NCBI RefSeq assembly: GCF_020171805.1
Contig: NZ_JAIVAF010000006.1
Span: 157,631 to 221,630, forward strand
Length of the DNA stretch: 64,000 nt
Reading direction: 5' to 3'
Source of the DNA: Guptibacillus algicola
Lineage (GTDB): Bacteria; Bacillota; Bacilli; Bacillales; Guptibacillaceae
The notes under the pieces were generated by a model that was not told the DNA's origin, did no database searches, and saw nothing but the letters and a program-made list of their open reading frames with translations. Below are positions 18,201 through 27,266 of this stretch, piece after piece. A program made the translations under genes and the position numbers. The number at the start of each line of letters is the position of its first letter. Position 1 is the stretch's first letter.

Positions 18201-19441
18201 TAGGACTTTCCTCCTTTATCATCAACAAGATAAGAGAGCAGCAATTCTTCAGCTTCTTTGATGACGGTACTTGGTTCCTCAAGAGAAGCAAGAGCCTTCT
18301 TCGCACGTCGATGCTCATAGAGTGGAGCTACCTCACTCTCTACATCCTCCACCTTATAAGCATCTGAAATGGAAAGTAAATCTTGCAAAAATCCATCCTG
18401 TGCTTTAAGTTCTTCTCTATTCCAGGATGGTCTCGATTGTAATGAGAGCTTATATGGCCAAACAAACCCACTTAGTTCATCTTCTTTTCCAATTTGAAGC
18501 GCTTGTAATAAGTCATCTAGAACATCATCTTGAAGTAAGTGAATATGAAGCGAACTAATCCCTTTGAATTCAAATTCCACTAAGTGTCCACCAGAACTAT
18601 ACTTCTCATGGTTAAGGATGTCTTCACAAGTTCTGAGAAGATCTTGAATCGTCTCGACCTTCGAAATATCAATTGATTCTTTCTGCCAGATAACATCAGC
18701 CGTCGAATGGAAAGATGTCATTACTTCTGCTTCATTCATCAATACGAGATAACATCCTTTTTCCCCTGTTTCTTTTCTATGAGCACCTTGTATGTTTCCG
18801 GGATATACGATTGGAGGGTCTTCTGCTAATCGTTTTCGAATGTGGATATGGCCAAGCGCCCAATAATCAAAGTTCTTATTAACTAAATCACTGATAGTAA
18901 AAGGTGCATATGATGCATGATCTGTATTTCCTTCTACATTTCCATGAAGCATCCCAATTTGGAAACTCTCATCGTCAGTCCGTTCATAATAGATAGACAT
19001 ATTCTCGATAACATGCCGCTCAGGATAGCTAAAGCCATGGATATCAGCAAGTTTTTGTTGGTCACGATAAAATGGAACAGACTCTACTTCCTGACCGAAA
19101 AAGTAGCTACTCTCTGGCCAATCGATCGAGATCCAATCTCCATCGAGTGCATCGTGGTTGCCATGCGAAAGAAAGCTACGTATCCCTGCTTTATCAAGTC
19201 GCTGTAATTCTCGATATAAAACCATTTGCGATTGTAAACTTCGGTAACTGCTATCAAATAAATCTCCTGCAAACAATACAAAGTCAACGCTTTCTTCGAT
19301 AGCTAAATCGATTATTCTTCGAAACGAACGGTATGCACTGTCTTTAACAAAGTTATGTATATCCGGAGGCAAGCTTTGAGCCCCTGAAAAAGGTCGATCT
19401 AAGTGAAGATCCGCACAGTGCAGGAAGGATAATTTTTTCAT
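18200..19441 (-). CDS. yhaO: YhaO, SbcD/Mre11-like metallophosphoesterase
   Basis: 413 residues. Calcineurin-like phosphoesterase motifs in order: HCADLHLDRPF, FAGDLFD, SHGNHD, LHGNVE and WALGHIHI, all metal ligands present. The C-terminal 150 residues form the cap that would contact YhaN. Expected to be a DNA nuclease. Overlaps yhaN by one base, indicating coupled translation and a 1:1 complex. The upstream ribosome site is weak (AAGGAGTG at 9-15 bases). Confidence 0.92.
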   Translation of the reverse strand: MKKLSFLHCADLHLDRPFSGAQSLPPDIHNFVKDSAYRSFRRIIDLAIEESVDFVLFAGDLFDSSYRSLQSQMVLYRELQRLDKAGIRSFLSHGNHDALDGDWISIDWPESSYFFGQEVESVPFYRDQQKLADIHGFSYPERHVIENMSIYYERTDDESFQIGMLHGNVEGNTDHASYAPFTISDLVNKNFDYWALGHIHIRKRLAEDPPIVYPGNIQGAHRKETGEKGCYLVLMNEAEVMTSFHSTADVIWQKESIDISKVETIQDLLRTCEDILNHEKYSSGGHLVEFEFKGISSLHIHLLQDDVLDDLLQALQIGKEDELSGFVWPYKLSLQSRPSWNREELKAQDGFLQDLLSISDAYKVEDVESEVAPLYEHRRAKKALASLEEPSTVIKEAEELLLSYLVDDKGGKS

Positions 19442-19523
19442 CTTTCAACACTCCTTCTTTTGCTATCTACCATTAATTTTACCACAACGGATAGAGCGCA
19501 CGTTCGCATTATTATTTTCAACA

Positions 19524-19554
19524 TAAAAAACCCGTTCAAGACCACTTGAACGGG
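19524..19554 (-). terminator. Terminator after yhaP
   Basis: Perfect 10-bp stem CCCGTTCAAG / CTTGAACGGG, loop ACCA; minus strand continues into six T. Confidence 0.9.
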
Positions 19555-19560
19555 GTAAGC

Positions 19561-20814
19561 TTATTTATCTTTACTAGAAAGTTTAAGCGCTTTTCCAATA
19601 TCTTTTATAGAAGAAGATTTCCCGTACATCAGTACCCCGCCTCGATAAACTTTTGCACCTAGGACAGCAAAGAATACAGTTGTTCCAATTAACAGAACAA
19701 GACTTAGAGCAATCTCCCAAAACGGGACAGAAAGCATGCCGATTCGTAGGAACATGACAACTGGCGTAAAGAATGGCACGTAAGATGTAACGGTTATGAT
19801 CGTTGCAGATGGCGTAGATAGTCCAAACATCGCAATGAAAAACGCAATGATAATCAAGAACTGTACAGGTAGAATGACTTGTTGAACTTCTTCCGCCCTA
19901 CTCACTAGAGAACCAACCATAGCAAGAATCGTTGCATAGAGGAGATATCCTAATACGAAAAACATTACTGCGTAAATAATAAGGGACGGTGACAAGTTAC
20001 TAAAGTCTAGGAATGACAGAAATCCACTTGCCGCTGAATCATCATCCTTAAACTGAAGAAATACATACCCACACAAGAAAATAACGGCATACTGTGTTAG
20101 TCCCAACAAGGCTACCCCTAATATTTTTCCAAACATTTGTTTAACAGGTGAAACACTCGAGATTAGAATTTCCATTACTCGAGAGGATTTCTCGGCTGCC
20201 ACTTCGACTGCAACCATGTTTCCATAAAAGATAACTGAGAAATAGATGACGAACAACAGAACATAAACAAATACCCGTGCCTGATCAAGCTCATCTTCCG
20301 TTTTCGCTCCTTTTTCAAGGGCGACCTTTTCAAATTTAACAGGTTGATCAATCTTAAGAAGTTGTTCTTGCGTGACCCCTGCTTCTTCAGCTGCTATCGA
20401 GCTTTTTATTTGCTGAAGTGCTGATTGTAGCACTTGAGGTGTCTTTTGTTCAGCAACGGTTTCAGCTTTAAATATCCCTTGAGGCTCTTTTTCAGGTGTA
20501 CTCTCTAAAATAAGATAACTATCGATTTCTCCTTCGTCTATATCTTTTTGAGCTTCTTCCTCACTTCCCTCGTAAGGCGTGATCTCGATATCTGACTCCA
20601 TCAGATCGAGCTGTTGTTCAAGTAGAGAATAATAAGAATCTGACCCAATAACTCCTACACGATCAACTTCATCATTATCAAACGAGTCAATGATACTTGG
20701 GAGATTTGTAATTAAGAAAATAAATAGTATAGTAATCAGCGTTGTGATGAGAAATGGCTTGGACTTCAGTCTATTGAAATAAGTTTGAAAAAGGACAATA
20801 AACAGCTTATTCAT
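19561..20814 (-). CDS. yhaP: ABC-2 type permease YhaP (NatB-like)
   Basis: 417 residues. One N-terminal membrane segment (about 18-38), a large external domain of some 130 residues, then five or six membrane segments; the family sequence EVAAEKSSRVMEILISSVSPVKQMFGKI is present. NatB-type exporters move ions or small toxic molecules; substrate here is unknown. GTG at 20823 lies in the AGGTG ribosome site, so ATG 20814 is chosen. It overlaps the yhaQ stop by eight bases, so the two form an operon. Confidence 0.88.
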   Translation of the reverse strand: MNKLFIVLFQTYFNRLKSKPFLITTLITILFIFLITNLPSIIDSFDNDEVDRVGVIGSDSYYSLLEQQLDLMESDIEITPYEGSEEEAQKDIDEGEIDSYLILESTPEKEPQGIFKAETVAEQKTPQVLQSALQQIKSSIAAEEAGVTQEQLLKIDQPVKFEKVALEKGAKTEDELDQARVFVYVLLFVIYFSVIFYGNMVAVEVAAEKSSRVMEILISSVSPVKQMFGKILGVALLGLTQYAVIFLCGYVFLQFKDDDSAASGFLSFLDFSNLSPSLIIYAVMFFVLGYLLYATILAMVGSLVSRAEEVQQVILPVQFLIIIAFFIAMFGLSTPSATIITVTSYVPFFTPVVMFLRIGMLSVPFWEIALSLVLLIGTTVFFAVLGAKVYRGGVLMYGKSSSIKDIGKALKLSSKDK

Positions 20815-21703
20815 AAGAAGCACCTACCTTCTCAATAAATATGTCATTAAGAGATGGCTCTTCCAATGCAAAATGTCTAACAAATCCTTTGTTTAACAGT
20901 TCACTCAATACCTCTTGTGAAACTGCTTCATTTTCAATCTGTATGATCGAATGATTTACGCCGCTCTTTATCCTAACTACCCCCGGTATATTTTTAACAA
21001 AGCCAAGATCAAAATCAACATTCACAATAAGGTTCTTCTTCCCATACGACTGCTTGATTTCTTTTAAGTTCCCATTAACAACCGGCTTACCCCTATGTAA
21101 AATACACAAATGCTCACAAAGCTCTTCAACATGCTCCATTCTATGACTTGAAAACAGAATTGTTGTCCCTTTCTCCTTCAGATCCAGAACCGCGTCTTTC
21201 AGAAGCTCTACATTTACTGGATCTAGACCACTAAAGGGTTCATCCAAAATAAGCAGCTCTGGCTTATGGATAACCGCAGCAATAAACTGGATCTTTTGCT
21301 GATTACCTTTTGATAGGTCTTCTACTTTTTTGTCAGCATTCTCCGGAACTCCAAAGCGTTCAAGCCACTTCCTAGTCTCGACCTCGATCACTTCTTTCTT
21401 CATTCCTCTTAGCTTACCAAGGTAGATTAACTGCTCTTTAACCTTCATCTTAGGATAAAGCCCTCTCTCCTCTGGTAAATAACCGATCAGATGACTTTTA
21501 TTATAAGAGATATCATTGCCCTTCCAAGTGATCGTCCCATCAGTCTGATCGATCAAACGAAGCAGCATACGAAACGTTGTTGTTTTACCAGCACCGTTTC
21601 CACCAAGCAAACCGAACACTTCGTTTTCTGGAATCGACAAATTCAAATGATCCACAGCCGTAAACGCCCCAAACCTTTTCGTCACATTATCTAATCGAAG
21701 CAT
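20807..21703 (-). CDS. yhaQ: ABC transporter ATP-binding protein YhaQ
   Basis: 298 residues. Walker A GGNGAGKTTT near 36, signature LSKGNQQKIQ (LSxGxQ variant), Walker B LLILDEPFSGLDP and switch histidine in LFSSHRMEHVE. C-terminal extension of about 80 residues as in the CcmA/NatA group. Pairs with YhaP. The ribosome site AGGGGGAG precedes two adjacent ATGs; the second (21703) has better spacing. B. subtilis has yhaP and yhaQ in the same area. Confidence 0.9.
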   Translation of the reverse strand: MLRLDNVTKRFGAFTAVDHLNLSIPENEVFGLLGGNGAGKTTTFRMLLRLIDQTDGTITWKGNDISYNKSHLIGYLPEERGLYPKMKVKEQLIYLGKLRGMKKEVIEVETRKWLERFGVPENADKKVEDLSKGNQQKIQFIAAVIHKPELLILDEPFSGLDPVNVELLKDAVLDLKEKGTTILFSSHRMEHVEELCEHLCILHRGKPVVNGNLKEIKQSYGKKNLIVNVDFDLGFVKNIPGVVRIKSGVNHSIIQIENEAVSQEVLSELLNKGFVRHFALEEPSLNDIFIEKVGASYE

Positions 21704-21845
21704 CATTCTCCCCCTTTATCTCTCAATCTATTAACTCACTCCTATTACTATAACGTTTTGACCCATTAAAAGATTCGTTTTTTCTGAAAAAAGTGACAAC
21801 AAACAATTGAATAGGTAGAATAATAACTAGTAGGAGGGACAAACC

Positions 21846-22031
21846 ATGGAAAAATACATTATCACAGCATTCGAAAAAGACGGAACAACCATCCTAGACG
21901 ACAGCTTCGAAGCCCAAAACGACAAAGACGCAAAAAAAATTGGCCAAGAAATGCTAAACGAAAAAGGCTTCCAATCCAAACCAGCAAGAGTGGTTTCATC
22001 TACAGGTAAATTGATTGTATTGCAAAGATGA
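21846..22031 (+). CDS. YhzD-like small protein
   Basis: 61 residues, no membrane segment. Two-part pattern EKYIITAFEKDGTTILDDSFEAQNDKDAK then ARVVSSTGKLIVLQR is that of YhzD-type proteins; function unknown. Good ribosome site (AGGAGGGA). The coding sequence uses unusually A- and C-rich codons. Its stop codon lies directly at the start of a tandem hairpin array, so the array would be its 3' untranslated region if transcribed. Confidence 0.7.
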   Translation: MEKYIITAFEKDGTTILDDSFEAQNDKDAKKIGQEMLNEKGFQSKPARVVSSTGKLIVLQR

Positions 22032-22431
22032 AAAGTGAAGGCGAGCGTTTAGAAACGGAGATATTGGAGCTCTTGAAATAGAACACGTTTTTTGTGTTCT
22101 GTTGAAAGAGTGAAATATCGTAGTTTCTGCGAGCCACAACTGGACAACGAAAAGCGGAAGTAGCCGTTTAGGTCCGACAAGCGCTGGAACCTCTTCGAAT
22201 GAACACGCTCTTTGTGTTCAATCGTAGAGGTGAAGCGATCGAGGACCTGGCTACTGCAGCTGGACAATGAAAAGTGAAGGCGAGCGTTTAGAAACGGAGA
22301 TATTGGAGCTCTTGAAATAGAACACGTTCTTTGTGTTCTGTTGAAAGAGTGAAATATCTCCGTTTCTGCGAGCTGTAACTGGACAATGAAAAGTGAAGGC
22401 GAGGCCTAGAACCGGCGCTCCATCGTCTAAA
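22030..22431 (+). repeat. Tandem array of ~119-nt hairpin units, array 1
   Basis: Three full units (22030-22147, 22149-22267, 22269-22386) and one truncated unit (22388-22431). Each begins GAAAAGYGRA and ends near ARCTGGACAA. Each folds into one long imperfect hairpin around a constant loop (ACRCKYTTTTGTGTTC region), with constant unpaired bits GTTTA, TGGA and GTGAA. Units 1 and 3 have stems AGAAAC/GTTTCT and GATATT/AATATC; unit 2 instead has AGTAGCC/GGCTACT and AGGTCC/GGACCT. Pairing is kept while the sequence changes. The gap from yhzD to dhaS holds only this array and a terminator. Confidence 0.88.
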
Positions 22432-22439
22432 CACAAACA

Positions 22440-22476
22440 AAACCGCCATTCCCTTAACGGGACTGGCGGTTTTTTT
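22440..22476. terminator. Terminator between array 1 and dhaS
   Basis: AACCGCCA / TGGCGGTT stem with inner TTCCC/GGGA pairing; seven T on the plus side, TTTTGTTTG on the minus side. Confidence 0.85.
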
Positions 22477-22487
22477 CATACCTACAC

Positions 22488-23969
22488 TTATTTAAGGTTA
22501 ATCCAAACACTCTTAACTTCAGTATAGTTATTCAATGCATAGGATCCCATTTCTCTACCTATACCAGATTGCTTGTATCCTCCGAAAGGAGAAGCAGCAT
22601 CGAACGCATTGTAGCAGTTAACCCAAACTGTTCCAGCTTTAAGGCGATTTGCTACATAGTGAGCGGACTTCAAGTTCTCAGTCCATAGTCCAGCTGCAAG
22701 GCCGTAGTTAGAGTCGTTAGCACGATCAACAACTTCATCTAGGTCCTCAAATGGCATCGCTGCTACTACTGGTCCAAAGATTTCTTCTTTCGCGATCGTC
22801 ATTTTATCATCAACATCTGAGAAGATCGTTGGCTGAACATAATATCCGTTCTCATAAGGAACTTGTCCACCAGTAAGAAGCTCTGCTCCTTCATCTTGTC
22901 CTTTTGAAATGTACTCAAGAACTTTTTTATGCTGTTCATCTGAAACAAGTGGTCCCATCTCTGTAGACGGATCAAGACCTGAACCTTGCTTAATCTTTTG
23001 ACTGTGACTCACGAGGTCAGCCATCACATTATCATAAGCTTTCTTCTGAATATAGAGTCTGGAACCTGCACAGCAAACCTGACCTTGGTTGAACATAATC
23101 CCACTTAGAGCACCAGGAATCGCTTTTGTCATGTCTGCGTCTGGAAGGATGATATTTGGAGACTTACCACCGAGCTCAAGCGTAACTCTCTTAAGATCGT
23201 TAGAAGCCTGATTCATAATGTACTTACCTACTTCAGTTGAACCAGTAAATGCAATCTTATCAACTTCAGGGTGTTTTACAAGAGCGTCCCCTGCTGTTTC
23301 ACCATAACCAGGAACGATATTGACAACACCTTCTGGGAACCCTGCTTCTTCCATCAATTCTGCTAAATAAAGAACAGAAAGTGGCGTTTGTTCTGCAGGC
23401 TTAAGAACTACTGTACAGCCTGTCGCTAGAGCAGCACCAAGCTTCCAAGCAGCCATTAGTAGCGGGAAGTTCCAAGGGATAATCTGCCCTACAACTCCAA
23501 GCGCCTCATGACGCGTATAGTTAAAGAAAGGACCGTTTACTGGAATCGTTTGACCCATAATTTTAGTAGCCCAGCCAGCGTAGTAACGGAAATGCTCGAT
23601 TGCAAGTGGAACATCGGCGTTTTTCGTTTCGCGGATTGGTTTACCATTATCAAGCGTATCGATCATCGCTAATTCTTCTTTGTTTTCTTCCATTAAATCA
23701 GCAAGCTTGTAAATGATTCTACTTCTCTTTGAAGCCGACATCTTAGACCATGGTCCGCTATCAAATGCTTTTCTAGCCGCCATAACCGCTTCATCGATAT
23801 CTTCTTTTACTCCTTCACTTACTGTTGCTAGTACTTCACCTGTTGAGGGATTGAGCGTGTCAAAAGTTCTTCCAGATAGAGAATCCTTAAACTGACCATT
23901 GATATAAAGTTGTTTCTTACCTTTCAAGAATTCAGCTACCTTAGGATTCATGTCGAGAATTTTTTCCAT
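22488..23969 (-). CDS. dhaS: NAD(P)-dependent aldehyde dehydrogenase, DhaS-like
   Basis: 493 residues, full family length. Rossmann motif FTGSTEVGK, general-base glutamate in VTLELGGKSPN, catalytic cysteine in NQGQVCCAGSRLY, and a PFGGYKQSGIGREMG C-terminal block. Oxidises aldehydes to acids in the cytoplasm; closest in feel to DhaS of B. subtilis, though the exact substrate cannot be read. Monocistronic. A palindrome near 24027-24040 upstream resembles a CcpA site with a mismatched centre. Confidence 0.88.
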   Translation of the reverse strand: MEKILDMNPKVAEFLKGKKQLYINGQFKDSLSGRTFDTLNPSTGEVLATVSEGVKEDIDEAVMAARKAFDSGPWSKMSASKRSRIIYKLADLMEENKEELAMIDTLDNGKPIRETKNADVPLAIEHFRYYAGWATKIMGQTIPVNGPFFNYTRHEALGVVGQIIPWNFPLLMAAWKLGAALATGCTVVLKPAEQTPLSVLYLAELMEEAGFPEGVVNIVPGYGETAGDALVKHPEVDKIAFTGSTEVGKYIMNQASNDLKRVTLELGGKSPNIILPDADMTKAIPGALSGIMFNQGQVCCAGSRLYIQKKAYDNVMADLVSHSQKIKQGSGLDPSTEMGPLVSDEQHKKVLEYISKGQDEGAELLTGGQVPYENGYYVQPTIFSDVDDKMTIAKEEIFGPVVAAMPFEDLDEVVDRANDSNYGLAAGLWTENLKSAHYVANRLKAGTVWVNCYNAFDAASPFGGYKQSGIGREMGSYALNNYTEVKSVWINLK

Positions 23970-24068
23970 TAATAACCCTCCATAATTTCAAAATTATCAA
24001 ACATATACTAATTAGATATTTTCCTCTGAAAGCCTTTTCATTTCTAGAAAATGTGTCAAAAGTCTCAT

Positions 24069-24110
24069 AAAAAAAGCGCTTATCTCCTCGAATATAAGGA
24101 GATAGCGCTA
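24069..24110 (-). terminator. Terminator after the HAD phosphatase gene
   Basis: Stem AGCGCTTATCTCCT / AGGAGATAGCGCT with one bulge; minus strand runs into seven T. Confidence 0.88.
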
Positions 24111-24136
24111 GTTTTTGACAGTAGGTGTTGAAGAAG

Positions 24137-24988
24137 CTACCTTTTTAGCTGAAGGCGCATTTGTTTTCTAAACACTTCTTTTACCATATACGACACACCT
24201 TGCTGATCATTTGATCGTGTCACCCAATCAGCTAGTCTTCTTATTTCATTTGGGGCATTTCCCATCGCAACACCGAGTCCAGCCTGATAGATCATCTCCC
24301 CATCGCAATGTGCATCACCTATGACTACCATACTATCAACAGAAATACCGAGATGATCACCAAGAATCTTTAGGCTCTTTGCTTTGGACACAGATTTAGG
24401 AATGATACCAAAATTACATTTTGTTGAACGAACGATCGTTATATTAGGGATGAGGTCTTCAAGAATTCTCCTTGCTTCTTCACGTTCTTCATCATTAAAG
24501 AAATGAGCATCGATCTTGGGTGGTGATAACTCTTTCTTCTCTAAATACTCACTCAACGTTTCAACGAAATTCACAGGATAGAAAAGCGGATCTCCGATGC
24601 CAAGGGTCATTTTCGCTGACAGATAATGATTCTGGTTCACTCGATTTCCAACAGCAAGCCTTTCATGGATAATGCGAATATGGCAATCAAACTTCTCGAG
24701 TATATGGATAATGTCGCGTACATCATCTTTACTAATTCTTTGTTGATAGATGGGCTCTTGTACGTTCTGAGCAATAAATGACCCGCTATGTGTAACGAGA
24801 ATAGAATCATCTAACTTAACTGACTTTGCGATTTTCTTCGCAGAAGCGAAATTTCGACTAGTAATTAATGTGACATACACACCTTTTTCTTTCACATACT
24901 CGATGGCTTCCTTCGTCTCTTTATCGATTTTATGGTTAGACCGTAACAACGTACCATCAATATCTAAAGCTAAAAGTTTATATACCAT
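24137..24988 (-). CDS. HAD-superfamily phosphatase, Cof type
   Basis: 283 residues. Motif I LALDIDGTLLRSN near the N-terminus, motif II LVTHSGSF/TSRN region, motif III lysine in KSVSKAKSL and motif IV VVIGDAHCDGEMIYQAGLGVAMGNAP. The large C2-type cap between motifs II and III marks the Cof-like group that removes phosphate from sugar phosphates or flavin precursors. Substrate unknown. Single gene with its own terminator. Confidence 0.87.
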   Translation of the reverse strand: MVYKLLALDIDGTLLRSNHKIDKETKEAIEYVKEKGVYVTLITSRNFASAKKIAKSVKLDDSILVTHSGSFIAQNVQEPIYQQRISKDDVRDIIHILEKFDCHIRIIHERLAVGNRVNQNHYLSAKMTLGIGDPLFYPVNFVETLSEYLEKKELSPPKIDAHFFNDEEREEARRILEDLIPNITIVRSTKCNFGIIPKSVSKAKSLKILGDHLGISVDSMVVIGDAHCDGEMIYQAGLGVAMGNAPNEIRRLADWVTRSNDQQGVSYMVKEVFRKQMRLQLKR

Positions 24989-25188
24989 GTCGTCCCCCCT
25001 TATCTCCTGAAAGTCGTCCCTCTATCATCTATTTTTATGAGAGATGGACTTTGTCCTATCACTTAATTTTCTATTGGTAAAACTTATGTGAAAAAAGCGT
25101 TTAAGTTTATATAAGGGTGGGAACTTCTATTATAAATCCACTTATATTACAAAAATATTACAACATAAATTTGAAAGGGGTAATAACC

Positions 25189-25410
25189 ATGACAGAAGGT
25201 AAAGAGAGAATTAGATTTGATTGCGTAGGGACGATAACTCAGCCACACATATACAAATGTACGACGTGTGATCATGAATTTAGAGGGAAAATTCAAATTG
25301 AGAAAAGTAAACACGAGCTTCAATGCCCAGAGTGTGAACTAGAAGAACAAATCATCACTCAACCAACACAATTTGAGGTTGTAGGTGTAATAGAAAACGT
25401 AGCTTCATAG
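25189..25410 (+). CDS. Small zinc-ribbon protein
   Basis: 73 residues from the ATG after GAAAGGGG. Four cysteines as CTTC and CPEC form a zinc ribbon; the rest is short beta strands with many I, V and E residues. Not recognised. An in-frame start 24 codons upstream has no ribosome site. Stands alone, followed by a strong bidirectional terminator shared with yheA. Confidence 0.65.
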   Translation: MTEGKERIRFDCVGTITQPHIYKCTTCDHEFRGKIQIEKSKHELQCPECELEEQIITQPTQFEVVGVIENVAS

Positions 25411-25498
25411 ACCGTCTTATCATGATAGTTTGCTCATTTCATTTAGAGTGACATATACAAAAGATATTCACTCAAATAAGCAAGCTATTATGGAGCAT

Positions 25499-25540
25499 AA
25501 AAAAAGAACTCTCGCAAGTAATTGCGAGAGTTCTTTTTTT
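25499..25540. terminator. Bidirectional terminator before yheA
   Basis: 17-bp perfect stem AAAAAGAACTCTCGCAA and complement, loop of four bases, T runs on both strands. Confidence 0.93.
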
Positions 25541-25542
25541 AT

Positions 25543-25914
25543 TTATTGTTCAACGTTTTCTTCGTCAGCTTTACCGTAAAGATCTTCAAGCGGCTTTGTA
25601 ACGATTTTGTTGATGTCTTGAATTACTTGGCTCATGCGCTGTTCTTGTTGCATGAGTTGAGAAATTACTTCGTGCTGCTGAACAAGTTCTACTTGTTGCT
25701 GAGCAGTTTGCGCTTCCTCTTCAGTAATTTGCTGACCAGTCATTTGCTTCTGTTGAAGCTCCATCTGCATGTTACGGAAGTTATCGAACAACTTCTTCGC
25801 AACTTCATCTTGGTTTACCTGATCGTAAAGTTCCTTAAGCTTTGTGTAGTCCTCATGCTCGCGCATAGCACCTTCTAGCTCATAAGCTACATCGTAAAGA
25901 TTTTTTTCAGCCAT
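25543..25914 (-). CDS. yheA: YheA (YlbF/YmcA-type, UPF0342) protein
   Basis: 123 residues, almost entirely helical and glutamine-rich, fitting the YheA/YlbF fold (YDVAYELEGAMREHEDYTKLKELYDQV...LFDNFRNMQ). YlbF and YmcA paralogues work with YaaT in RNA maturation; YheA itself is uncharacterised. Lies before yheB in the B. subtilis order. Strong AGGAGG ribosome site. Confidence 0.92.
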   Translation of the reverse strand: MAEKNLYDVAYELEGAMREHEDYTKLKELYDQVNQDEVAKKLFDNFRNMQMELQQKQMTGQQITEEEAQTAQQQVELVQQHEVISQLMQQEQRMSQVIQDINKIVTKPLEDLYGKADEENVEQ

Positions 25915-25995
25915 GATATATACCTCCTTAGTTTAAAAGGATTATTTTCGCTCTCATAACCCCGTACCTACCCACTATAACAAAGACAGAACAAA

Positions 25996-27144
25996 TCATC
26001 CAATAATCGTGATAATGATTCCTTGAACAACCCCGATTAATCCTCCAAGAACTGCTCCAAGATATGTGATCATTTTGAACTCTCTTCTTGATATGGAGAG
26101 AACCATATCTTCTATACGTCCCACTGAGAAGCCTTCGACCTGACTTTTTACGATTTCAGCCAGCTGTAGCTGCTTCATCAATGGCTGTAGTTGGTTACTC
26201 AAATAATTACCAGCCGCATCAACGATTCTAGGAACGAAATCTTCAACGATTCGATCCTTGAATGGTTCGATTGCTTTCGTCAGAGGAAGTCCCATGATGT
26301 GATCGATAGGTAGTTCATTTACAATTGCTTCAGAAAGGTCATTTACGATTACGTCAACATCTACTTTGTCCTCAAACGTATGCAATTTACTTTCTTTAAT
26401 CGTATGCCATTCTTTTTCAAGCATCGTTGTGATGACACCTTGAATGTCTTTTTGCTTCAATAGCCTTAGGAGTTCTGGCTGAACTTTATCAACAATCCTT
26501 GTGTTCGTGAAGAACATATTGATCATGCTACCCAATGTCCCTCGTTCTGCAAGGTAAAGGTCAATCATAACGGATAGCTTTTCCTTTCCTTCCGGTGAAG
26601 CAATATAATCACTTACTTTACTCAAGATTAGGTCAGAAAATGGTTCGATTCCATTCTCTACTTTTAATACCAGCCTCTCGGGTAGTACCTCGCCAACATC
26701 CTTGCTCTTCAATTCATCAATCTTTGCTTCAAGCTTTTTACTAATATAAAATTTTGCTTTCTCTTTAGTCTCGTTAGATGGAGACTCCATGTGAAGACCA
26801 TTTTTGATGAGATCTTCGATTGTATCTTCCTTCTCAAGATACTTCATAACTTCTTTTTGGGCATATTCAACCATGGTTAGTTTAAAAACAGGATCGTGCA
26901 TTTTTTTCTGAATGCCTTCAGGAGTTAATAAATGGTCAACTACCATCTTACCGAGCTGAACAGCTAACTCATCACGGCGTTTTGGGATGAGCCCTGGTGT
27001 AAATGGCAACTTCCATTTTCCAATATACAGAGCTTTATATGGCCGGAATAACATTTTGATAGCTAATGAATTCGTAAATCCACCTATGATCGCTCCGATA
27101 ACGACCATAAACAGAATCGTAATAATAATGGACGACATAAACAT
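25996..27144 (-). CDS. yheB: YheB (DUF445) membrane protein
   Basis: 382 residues. Membrane segments at both ends (about 5-27 and 360-380) and a long helical middle with repeated amphipathic blocks. The [34 protein letters not shown] block identifies DUF445/YheB. In B. subtilis YheB is a membrane protein linked to sporulation; function unknown. A second ATG two codons in is equally possible. Divergent from the YheCD cluster, with 120 bases between them for both promoters. Confidence 0.9.
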   Translation of the reverse strand: MFMSSIIITILFMVVIGAIIGGFTNSLAIKMLFRPYKALYIGKWKLPFTPGLIPKRRDELAVQLGKMVVDHLLTPEGIQKKMHDPVFKLTMVEYAQKEVMKYLEKEDTIEDLIKNGLHMESPSNETKEKAKFYISKKLEAKIDELKSKDVGEVLPERLVLKVENGIEPFSDLILSKVSDYIASPEGKEKLSVMIDLYLAERGTLGSMINMFFTNTRIVDKVQPELLRLLKQKDIQGVITTMLEKEWHTIKESKLHTFEDKVDVDVIVNDLSEAIVNELPIDHIMGLPLTKAIEPFKDRIVEDFVPRIVDAAGNYLSNQLQPLMKQLQLAEIVKSQVEGFSVGRIEDMVLSISRREFKMITYLGAVLGGLIGVVQGIIITIIG

Positions 27145-27266
27145 TCAACCTTTCTATCTCACGCTTTCACAAAGAAAACTCCATCTTCATAGTATACGTT
27201 ATCCGCAATTGCCTATCCAGTTTAAGGAAGGCAATGGACCGAAAAAATATTGAACGAGGGTTTTCA

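Noticed and set aside
15435..19441. YhaNO as a phage or defence nuclease system
   Set aside because: Sequence, order and neighbours match the conserved housekeeping yhaO-yhaN pair of Bacillus.
22030..22431. CRISPR array
   Set aside because: Units are about 119 nt with long internal pairing and no short constant repeat with unique spacers; no cas genes nearby.
22049..22479. Open reading frames inside array 1, and similar ones at 37688-38084
   Set aside because: They repeat the same peptide because the DNA repeats, cross the hairpins and lack ribosome sites.
24027..24040. TGAAAGCCTTTTCA upstream of dhaS as a cre site
   Set aside because: Palindromic and close to the consensus, but the central CG is CC, which usually abolishes CcpA binding.
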